This document shows, one piece after another, positions 45,137-50,830 of a stretch of 64,000 nucleotides of DNA. The stretch comes from Bifidobacterium phasiani (GTDB lineage: Bacteria; Actinomycetota; Actinomycetes; Actinomycetales; Bifidobacteriaceae), in assembly GCF_019331775.1 (NCBI RefSeq), contig NZ_JAHBBD010000005.1:78884-142883 (forward strand). Direction: 5' to 3'. The notes under the pieces were generated by a model. The model was not told the DNA's origin. It saw nothing but the letters and a program-made list of their open reading frames with translations, and did not search any database. Position 1 is the stretch's first letter. The number at the start of each line of letters is the position of its first letter. Position numbers and translations under genes: made by a program.

Positions 45137-45172
45137 ACCGACCGCCGACGGCAACCAACCGGAGGATATATG

Positions 45173-45952
45173 ATGACCAACCGTTTTGACGCCGTGATCT
45201 TCGACTGGGCCGGCACGACCGTGGACTACGGCTGCTTCGCCCCCGTGCAGGCGTTCATGGAGGCGTTCCGCGAGCACGGCGTCGAGCCGACGATGGACGA
45301 GACCCGCAAGCCGATGGGCATGCTCAAGCACGACCACATCGCCACGATGCTCGGCATGCCGCGCATCGCCCGCGCGTGGGAGGACGCGCACGGCGCCGCG
45401 CCGACCGACGCCGACGTGGACGCCGTCTACGAGCGCTTCGAGCCGAAGCTGCTGGGCATCCTCGACCGCTTCGCCGACCCGAAGCCCGGCGTGGTCGACG
45501 CGGTCGACGCGCTGCGCGCCGCCGGACTGAAGATAGGCTCGACGACCGGCTACACCGACGCGATGATGGCGATCGTCGCGCCGAAGGCCGCCGAGCTCGG
45601 CTACGCGCCCGACTACTGGATCAGCGCGGACGGCACCGAGGGCTACGGCCGGCCGTACCCGTACATGATCTTCCGCAACATGCAGGCGCTGCATCTGCAG
45701 GACGTGCGCCGCGTCGCCAAGGTCGGCGACACCATCTCCGACATCCGCGAGGGCAGGAACGCGGGCGTCTTCACCGTCGGCGTGACCGAGGGCAGCTCGC
45801 AGATGGGGCTGTCGCAGGCCGAGTTCGAGGCGCTCTCCCCCGCCGAGCGGGACCGCGAGCGCACGTCGGCGCGCGAGGCGTTCCTCGCCGCCGGCGCCGA
45901 CGCGGTGATCGACACGATGGCCGAGCTGCCGGCGCTGCTGCTGGGCTGCTAG
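45173..45952 (+). CDS. phnX: Phosphonoacetaldehyde hydrolase (phosphonatase)
   Basis: HAD-superfamily enzyme of 259 residues that cleaves the C-P bond of phosphonoacetaldehyde to acetaldehyde and phosphate. The HAD motif is FDWAGTTVDYG with nucleophile Asp11; the DWAGT wording and the Schiff-base Lys52 in GMLKHDHIATM are specific to PhnX. STTGYT (motif 2) and KVGDTISDIREG (motif 4) complete the site. GGAGG lies just upstream of two tandem ATGs (45170 and 45173). It follows phnW after a 459-bp repeat-rich gap. Confidence 0.95.
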   Translation: MTNRFDAVIFDWAGTTVDYGCFAPVQAFMEAFREHGVEPTMDETRKPMGMLKHDHIATMLGMPRIARAWEDAHGAAPTDADVDAVYERFEPKLLGILDRFADPKPGVVDAVDALRAAGLKIGSTTGYTDAMMAIVAPKAAELGYAPDYWISADGTEGYGRPYPYMIFRNMQALHLQDVRRVAKVGDTISDIREGRNAGVFTVGVTEGSSQMGLSQAEFEALSPAERDRERTSAREAFLAAGADAVIDTMAELPALLLGC

Positions 45953-46035
45953 GCCGAGCTGCCGGCCGGACACATGACATGCGAGCGGCCCTGCGCGTCG
46001 GCGAGTCCGCCGCCGAACCATCCGACGGATATGCG

Positions 46036-46070
46036 CGGGCGCCCCGGGCGACGTACGCCCGGGGCGCCCG
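46036..46070. terminator. Bidirectional terminator after phnX
   Basis: Perfect 15-bp stem CGGGCGCCCCGGGCG / CGCCCGGGGCGCCCG with a 5-nt loop (ACGTA). It lies between phnX and the convergent 30-codon membrane-peptide gene. Confidence 0.85.
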
Positions 46071-46075
46071 CTCCG

Positions 46076-46168
46076 TCATCGGTCCCGCCGCGACCGGCGC
46101 CGGTACAGCGCCACGCCGCCGCACACCACCGCGCATGCCGCGGCGATCGCCGCAATGATTCCGGCCAT
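46076..46168 (-). CDS. 30-residue single-pass membrane peptide
   Basis: A very short gene below usual size cut-offs. AAGGAGG stands 6 nt before an ATG. The product starts MAGIIAAIAAACAVVCGGVALY, a membrane helix of about 20 residues, and ends in a strongly basic tail (RRRSRRDR), giving an N-out/C-in topology by the positive-inside rule. The stop at 46076 is followed by a strong bidirectional terminator. No family recognised. Ribosome site, hydrophobic run, basic tail and terminator together support a real gene. Confidence 0.65.
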   Translation of the reverse strand: MAGIIAAIAAACAVVCGGVALYRRRSRRDR

Positions 46169-46522
46169 CACGCGCCTCCTTGTCGTCATGCCGGTCCCGT
46201 CGCCGGCGTCGCGTTCAGCATGGGGCGGGGATTTTGGCGGAATGCCTGCGATATGTCAGCGAATCGTAAGCCGGCGAACAGCGGGCCGATCCGCCCGGCC
46301 CGCCGTTCGGTCGGCCGCCCTCCGGCATCCGGCCCGCCTCGCCGGCATCGTGCTCCGCTCCGTCGATATCCTGCCCCGCCGGTTCCCGGTCCCTTGATAT
46401 CCTTCCTTTTGCCGGCCTCCTGCCCTCCCGGCGTCTTTCCTTCCTTCGGGTTCCCACCGCCCCATGCCTTTCTCCGGCCCGCTCATGCCCATCCGGGCCG
46501 CCCCGGCCCTTCCGCGCCAAAC

Positions 46523-46604
46523 CCCCGCGCACAATGTGCAGTTTTTCACGCTGAGCCGCCGATTTCGGGCTCTCAGCGTGAAAAACTGCACATTGTGCGC
46601 GGGG
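46523..46604. repeat. Palindromic repeat element, copy B
   Basis: Perfect 33-nt arms (46523-46555 and 46572-46604) around a 16-nt centre. Arms begin CCCCGCGCACAATGTGCAG and continue TTTTTCACGCTGAG. It differs from copy C (50579-50660) by a single base in the centre. Confidence 0.92.
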
Positions 46605-46611
46605 AGGTGAG

Positions 46612-46760
46612 GGATTAGGGATTCCGGGATTAGGGATTCCGGGATTAAAAATCCGGGATCAAGGATTCGGGATCCAGAATCGGGGGATCTGGGATAGGGG
46701 ATCCGGTATTAGGGATCCGGGATTGGGAATCAGAGATTCCGGGGATTGGGATGATTGCTT
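46612..46760. repeat. Degenerate GGGATT/GGGATTCC repeat tract
   Basis: Short units of roughly 7-8 nt (GGGATTA, GGGATTCC, GGGATCC, GGGAATC) run in one direction for about 150 bp, starting 7 bp after palindrome copy B. A similar tract (GGGATC/GGGAATCC) follows copy C at 50668. Units drift too much for an exact microsatellite. Confidence 0.75.
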
Positions 46761-46838
46761 GGGGTTAGGAGCCGGGATTAGAGATTAGAGGTTGGGCATC
46801 TTGATTTAAAAAAATGGGATGGATAGGGGCTAAGCGAA

Positions 46839-47117
46839 TCAATGCTTGGGCTGATTGTCGTCGGGGGCGTCCCGCCCATCCGCCGAAGCGCCATGCGGCT
46901 GCGAGCGGCGCAGCCGGGCCTTCGCGTCCGCGACGCTTTCGCCGTCCTCGGTCAGGAAACGGTCCACGAAGGCATCCTCGACGGCCTCGTAACCGTCGAC
47001 CACCGTGCGCTCGACGGTCTTATACCCGCCGACCACCGCACCCTCGACCGCCTTGTAGCCGCCGACCACCGCCTTCGCGATCTTCTTGTTCACGTTCACC
47101 AATGCCGATTTCGCCAT
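46839..47117 (-). CDS. Small protein with 11-residue amphipathic repeats
   Basis: A 92-residue protein of unknown function. After MAKSALVNVNKKIAK come four tandem 11-residue units: AVVGGYKAVEG, AVVGGYKTVER, TVVDGYEAVED, AFVDRFLTEDG. Such 11-mer repeats (three turns of helix) occur in LEA, apolipoprotein-like and some envelope-stress proteins, forming long amphipathic helices. The C-terminal third is hydrophilic and likely disordered. The ATG at 47117 has GGAGG 5 nt upstream. It lies 64 bp downstream of a 41-residue membrane peptide gene, probably co-transcribed. Confidence 0.75.
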   Translation of the reverse strand: MAKSALVNVNKKIAKAVVGGYKAVEGAVVGGYKTVERTVVDGYEAVEDAFVDRFLTEDGESVADAKARLRRSQPHGASADGRDAPDDNQPKH

Positions 47118-47181
47118 GATTGCCTCCAAGGATTCTCTGTCATCTGGTCGTTATGGGATGGACGAACCGCCCGCGTCGGCG

Positions 47182-47307
47182 TCACAGCCGCAGCGCGTTG
47201 CCGACGAACGCCACCACCAGCGATACGGCCAGCACGCCCAGCATCCATGGCCGGACCATGCCCTCGTCCGCTCCCGCGTACGCCGCCGTCCGATGATGCC
47301 TCGCCAT
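47182..47307 (-). CDS. 41-residue single-pass membrane peptide
   Basis: Short gene with GGAGGG 4 nt before the ATG. The product begins MARHHRTAAYAGADEGMV and has one C-terminal helix (MLGVLAVSLVVAFVGNAL), ending four residues later. The N-terminus is basic and likely cytoplasmic. No family recognised. Probably co-transcribed with the 11-mer-repeat protein gene; direct repeats at 47440-47465 mark the likely promoter region upstream. Confidence 0.65.
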   Translation of the reverse strand: MARHHRTAAYAGADEGMVRPWMLGVLAVSLVVAFVGNALRL

Positions 47308-47683
47308 ATCGCCCTCCGTTTCCGTCGAGTCCCGTATCGGTTGGACGCCCGCCCCGCAACGGGGCGGGCTGGTTCGTCGTCGCCTCGCGGCCGTTGCGGC
47401 TCGTCCGGCGACATGGCCCACGATAGAAACCCGACATTGGCGCTTCGTTGGCGAAATGTTGGCGAATCATGAACGCGGCGGCGGACCGGGGCTCCTGACG
47501 GCGTGCGGCGCGGCGGGCACGGCCCCAGCCTTCGCCGGGTCGTGCGCCCATAGCCCTGCGCAAGCGGCGGCGCCCCATGGCATGCGGAAACCGTGGGCGC
47601 GCGCCGCCGGCACGATACCCGGCAGGCCTCCGCGCACGCGCATGCGCAAGGGCCCCGGACATGCCGTCCGGGGCCCAACATAA
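47308..47683. promoter_or_regulatory. 376-bp interval with TTGGCGAA direct repeats
   Basis: No gene seen. Near 47436-47465 the word TTGGCG occurs three times (TTGGCGCTTCG, TTGGCGAAATG, TTGGCGAATC) at about 10-11 bp spacing, upstream of the membrane-peptide gene; on the minus strand CTATCG at about 47427 is a possible -10. The terminator of the upstream hydrolase gene lies at 47650-47676. Confidence 0.45.
47650..47676 (-). terminator. Terminator of the hydrolase gene
   Basis: Perfect 11-bp stem GGGCCCCGGAC / GTCCGGGGCCC with a 5-nt loop, 7 bp downstream of the hydrolase stop codon. Confidence 0.8.
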
Positions 47684-48640
47684 TCAGTGGAGGTTCTCCT
47701 TGAAGAACGCCTCGACCTCGTCGAAGGGGATGCGGTCGGTGCGGTCGTACAGGTCGATGTGCTCGGCGTCGTCCACGACGACCATCCGCTTCGGCTCCTT
47801 CGCCGCCTTGAACGCGTCGTCGCTGAAGAAGCGCGAGTGCGCGCGGTCGCCGACGATGAACATGATCGGCCGCGGCGAGATCTCGTCGATGTGCTCGAGC
47901 AGGCTGTAGTTCATGAACGCGAGGTCGCTGGTGGTCGTGAAACCGCCGCGCGCGTTCGGATGGTGGCCGCGGCGCACCGCGTAGAAGCGGAACCACTCGG
48001 CGTCCGGCTCCGGCATGTCGGCCGGCGGCTCGTCCAGCGGCTCCTCCGGGAACGACGGCACGTACTCCGGGTAGCCGTTCTCGGCGTCGACCCAGCGCTG
48101 GCGGGCCAGACGGTCCTTGGTCCGCGCGATCTGTTCGGCGTCCATGCCCAGGCGGGCGGCGACGGTCATGTCGTACATCGACGCGGTGACGACGGCCTTG
48201 ATGCGCGGATCCATCGCGGCGGCGGACAGCGCGAAGCCGCCGGAGCCGCAGATGCCGAGCACGCCGATGCGCTCGCGGTCGACGAACGGCTGCAGGCCGA
48301 GGTAGTCGACGCCGGCGCTGAAGTTCTCGGTGAACAGGTCGGGCGAGGAGACGTTGCGCGGAAAACCTTCGGACTCGCCCATGTAGCACGGGTCGAAGGT
48401 GAGCACGACGAAGCCGCGCCGCGCCAGCTCGTTTGCGTACACGCACGGCCCCTGCTCCTTGACGCCGCCGTAGGGGGCGCCGACGATGATCGCGGGGTAC
48501 CCGGCCTCGGCGTCGAGATCCTTCGCCGTGTACAGGTCGCCGGCCAGCCGCAGGCCGTAGCGATTCGGATAGAAGACGTGCCGGCGCTCGACGTGTTCGT
48601 CGAGCGGGGCGATGTAGTGGTTCTCGGATGTGACCATCAT
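47684..48640 (-). CDS. Alpha/beta hydrolase with a Cys nucleophile elbow (DLH/YcjY-like)
   Basis: Hydrolase of 318 residues. The nucleophile elbow reads GICGSGG, which places Cys rather than Ser at the nucleophile position, as in dienelactone hydrolases and the YcjY-type group. The oxyanion region is VGAPYGGVKEQG; a C-terminal catalytic His is in DDAEHIDLYDRTDRIPFDEVE, and the acid is probably Asp in FIVGDRAHSR. No signal peptide. Its promoter has the overlong 19-bp spacer of MerR-type targets and its neighbour is a divergent MerR regulator, so inducible expression by a toxic or reactive compound is inferred. AAAGGA precedes the ATG. Confidence 0.85.
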   Translation of the reverse strand: MMVTSENHYIAPLDEHVERRHVFYPNRYGLRLAGDLYTAKDLDAEAGYPAIIVGAPYGGVKEQGPCVYANELARRGFVVLTFDPCYMGESEGFPRNVSSPDLFTENFSAGVDYLGLQPFVDRERIGVLGICGSGGFALSAAAMDPRIKAVVTASMYDMTVAARLGMDAEQIARTKDRLARQRWVDAENGYPEYVPSFPEEPLDEPPADMPEPDAEWFRFYAVRRGHHPNARGGFTTTSDLAFMNYSLLEHIDEISPRPIMFIVGDRAHSRFFSDDAFKAAKEPKRMVVVDDAEHIDLYDRTDRIPFDEVEAFFKENLH

Positions 48641-48762
48641 GGCTGTGTTCCTTTCGTTGCGCCGCCGGCCCTGCCCTGCCGGCCGCGGATACCGCACGGG
48701 CGGCATCCGCGGCGGGAGCCGTGTGCCACGGCTCGACGAGACCGGCGGAAAGCTTTATCATG

Positions 48763-48793
48763 ATGGTAGAACCTAAAGTTAACTTCACCTCAA
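48763..48793 (-). promoter_or_regulatory. MerR-type promoter with 19-bp spacer
   Basis: On the minus strand TTGAGG (48788-48793) and TACCAT (48763-48768) are separated by exactly 19 bp, with the palindromic word AAGTTAACTT in the spacer. The long spacer with an internal operator is the hallmark of MerR-activated promoters. It points at the hydrolase gene and lies 55 bp upstream of the merR-type gene. Confidence 0.7.
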
Positions 48794-48847
48794 ACGGGTG
48801 GACGGACGCGCGGCGTGTCACGGCACGGCGGCGGGAAGGGAGCGGAC

Positions 48848-49279
48848 ATGTACTACACCATCGGCGAGGTGGCCAACGCCACCGGCATCGCGATCTCGAC
48901 GCTGCGCTACTACGACCGCGAGGGCATGTTCCCGGACATGGAGCGTTCGTCGGGCGGTATCCGCGTGTTCTCCGACAAGGAGCTCGGCACGCTCAAGGTC
49001 GTCGAGTGCCTGAAGCACGCCGGCATGTCGATCAAGGACATCAAGGAGTTCCTCGGCTGGTGTCAGGAGGGCGACGCCACGCTCCCCCAGCGTCGGAGGA
49101 TGTTCCACGACCGGCTCGCCGAGGTCGAGCGGCAGATGGACGAGCTGCGCAACACGATGAACCTGCTGCGCTACAAGTGCTGGTACTACGACACCGCCGT
49201 CGCCGCCGGCACCGAGGACGCCGTGCGCGATCTGCCGGACGAGGACGTCCCCGAGGACCTGCGCGACTACCGGATCTAG
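48848..49279 (+). CDS. MerR-family transcriptional regulator
   Basis: Regulator of 143 residues. Winged helix YTIGEVANATGIAISTLRYYDREGMFP is the MerR DNA-binding domain, followed by SSGGIRVFSDKEL and a dimerisation coiled coil (residues about 80-110). No cysteine pair for metal binding is seen near the C-terminus, but one Cys occurs at KCWYYD and one in LGWCQEG; aldehyde/electrophile-sensing relatives (NmlR/AdhR) use a single Cys, so this is possible. ATG at 48848 follows GGGAAGGGAG. Confidence 0.92.
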   Translation: MYYTIGEVANATGIAISTLRYYDREGMFPDMERSSGGIRVFSDKELGTLKVVECLKHAGMSIKDIKEFLGWCQEGDATLPQRRRMFHDRLAEVERQMDELRNTMNLLRYKCWYYDTAVAAGTEDAVRDLPDEDVPEDLRDYRI

Positions 49280-49318
49280 CGGACGGCGTCGGCGGAACGC
49301 CGGGAGCCGCGGCGGGAA

Positions 49319-49543
49319 TCATCGCTGCGGCGTCTCGTCGTCGACGTATTCGAGAATGTCGCCCGGCTGGCAGTCGAGCGCCTCGCATATCGCGGCGAGC
49401 GTCGAGAAGCGGATGGCGGTGACGTGGTTGTTCTTGATCTTCGACAGGTTCACGTTGGTGATGCCGACGCGGTCGGCGAGCCAGTTCAGGCTCCGGCCGC
49501 GTTCGACCATCATCCTGTCGAGCCGCAGGACGATCCTGCCCAT
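49319..49543 (-). CDS. Small XRE-family regulator (Cro/C1 helix-turn-helix)
   Basis: DNA-binding protein of 74 residues consisting almost only of the HTH domain: MMVERGRSLNWLADRVGITNVNLSKIKNNHVTAIRFSTLAAICEALDCQPGDILEY. This form (YozG-like) regularly accompanies DUF2975 membrane proteins in Gram-positive bacteria, as here. It follows the membrane-protein gene by 56 bp. GGAGG precedes the ATG. It probably represses its own operon via the palindrome at 50262-50277. Confidence 0.88.
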   Translation of the reverse strand: MGRIVLRLDRMMVERGRSLNWLADRVGITNVNLSKIKNNHVTAIRFSTLAAICEALDCQPGDILEYVDDETPQR

Positions 49544-49599
49544 CGTGTCACCTCCGCTCCTGCGCAGGCGAAGGCGGTCGCCTCGCCCACGTCCACACG

Positions 49600-50211
49600 C
49601 TACACCAGTCCGTCCATCTCGCGCTGCATCACGGCGACGTGGTCGAACACCGCCCCGAGCAGCAGGCAGAGCCCCGCGAAGACGACGACCACGGCCGTCC
49701 CGCCCAGCGTCAGAGACGCGGATACGCCGACCGTCAGCGCGACCGACTCCGCAACGAACGTGACGATGAGCGTCGCGACCAGCGCCGCGCCGATGCGCCG
49801 CAGTCTGGAGGCCAGCGGGGCATGGAGCGACCGGTCGTCGCCGGAACGGGACAGCCACTCGACCAGCTCGCCGCACATCCCCGCGGCCTCGTGGAACACC
49901 AAAGCCAGCAGCGCGTAGATGACCGCCGCGGCCAGTGCCGCCGTCACGGCCGCCGCCATGTCGAGGCCGCCTCCGCGCTGCAGCCGCAGACTCATGTCCA
50001 TCACCTCGCCGGAAATGCCGATGTTCCAGCCGGTGCCGCCGAGAGCGCGAGTCGCGCCGTACCCGTCGGCGTCGACGGCGAACGCGTCGGGGTCCACGAC
50101 CAACAGCATCAGGGCGACCAGGTTCAGCGCCGCCGCGACAGCGACGACGATCTCGGCGATGCGGGCGACCACGCCCGCGAACCGGCCCGCGCGTTCAAGC
50201 TTCCATGTCAT
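49600..50211 (-). CDS. DUF2975-like four-helix membrane protein
   Basis: Membrane protein of 203 residues with four helices (IAEIVVAVAAALNLVALMLLVV; AAAVTAALAAAVIYALLALVF; ALVATLIVTFVAESVALTV; GGTAVVVVFAGLCLLLGAVF). The layout and the neighbouring small XRE regulator fit the DUF2975 family, of unknown function. The loop between helices 1 and 2 (about 55 residues) is probably extracytoplasmic. AAGGAGG is 7 nt from the ATG. Gene and regulator form a two-gene operon. Confidence 0.75.
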   Translation of the reverse strand: MTWKLERAGRFAGVVARIAEIVVAVAAALNLVALMLLVVDPDAFAVDADGYGATRALGGTGWNIGISGEVMDMSLRLQRGGGLDMAAAVTAALAAAVIYALLALVFHEAAGMCGELVEWLSRSGDDRSLHAPLASRLRRIGAALVATLIVTFVAESVALTVGVSASLTLGGTAVVVVFAGLCLLLGAVFDHVAVMQREMDGLV

Positions 50212-50254
50212 GATGCAACCTCCTTGTCGCATCGATCCGATGGGATACACTTCC

Positions 50255-50283
50255 ATCATCCAACGATGCTTATCGTTTGTCAA
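50255..50283 (-). promoter_or_regulatory. Promoter with palindromic operator for the DUF2975/XRE operon
   Basis: On the minus strand TTGACA (50278-50283) and GATGAT (50255-50260) are spaced by 17 bp. The spacer holds the 16-bp palindrome AACGAT-aagc-ATCGTT (50262-50277). The region is AT-rich compared with its surroundings. Autoregulation by the XRE protein is the natural reading. Confidence 0.65.
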
Positions 50284-50578
50284 TAAATCTTTAACGACAA
50301 ACAAATAATCCAGAAAATGGCACGGCATACCCGCGGTACGGCCACCCCGCAGCCCGCTCAACTGCAGCCCGGCCGGACTGCCCCACGCGACGGAAATCCG
50401 CACAGGGCATGACGCAGCTCCATCCAACGGTCCACCCCGCACCGACGCAACCCGCTCCCGCGCGGCCGGACCAGAACCCCGCCGCGCAGCCGGCAAGCGG
50501 ATGCGACCGCCGCCCCCCCCACCGCTCCAGACATCCCGACCGCCAGGCAACCCCATCAGGCAATTCCGCCGCCAGACA
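50284..50578. other. Gene-free interval upstream of the DUF2975 promoter
   Basis: No gene seen. GTTTGTC at 50275-50281 has its complement GACAAAC at 50296-50302, a possible second regulator site upstream of the -35 box. The remainder is Pro/Ala-coding-like GC-rich sequence without motif. Confidence 0.45.
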
Positions 50579-50660
50579 CCCCGCGCACAATGTGCAGTTT
50601 TTCACGCTGAGCCGCCGATTTCTGGCTCTCAGCGTGAAAAACTGCACATTGTGCGCGGGG
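50579..50660. repeat. Palindromic repeat element, copy C
   Basis: Perfect 33-nt arms (50579-50611 and 50628-50660) around the centre CCGCCGATTTCTGGCT. Nearly identical to copy B at 46523; shares the outer motif GCGCACAATGTGC with copy A. It is positioned between the DUF2975 operon promoter and the 3' end of dnaG. Confidence 0.92.
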
Positions 50661-50667
50661 AGATGAG

Positions 50668-50773
50668 GGATCGGGAATCCTGGGATCAGGAATCCAAGAA
50701 TCAGGAATCCCGGGATCGGGAATCCCCGGGATCGGGAATCCCGGGATCGGGGATGCGAGGATCGGGGATGCGG
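50668..50773. repeat. Degenerate GGGATC/GGGAATCC repeat tract
   Basis: Units such as GGGATC, GGGAATCC and GGGATGC run for about 100 bp right after copy C and up to about 60 bp before the dnaG stop codon. The start GAGATGAGGGAT matches the start of the tract after copy B (GAGGTGAGGGAT). Confidence 0.75.
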
Positions 50774-50830
50774 GCGCCGCCGGACGACCGCCCGAAGCGC
50801 GGCGGCGCCCGGCGCGGGGCCGCCGGCCTC

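Larger units (their letters stand above)
46169..46838. other. Gene-free interval with palindromic copy B and GGGATT repeats
   Basis: No gene beyond the membrane peptide. It holds the palindrome at 46523-46604 and an unusual run of degenerate GGGATT-type repeats at 46612-46760, followed by a T/A-rich patch (46800-46815) unlike the rest of the window. The 11-residue-repeat protein gene ends at 46839. Confidence 0.6.
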
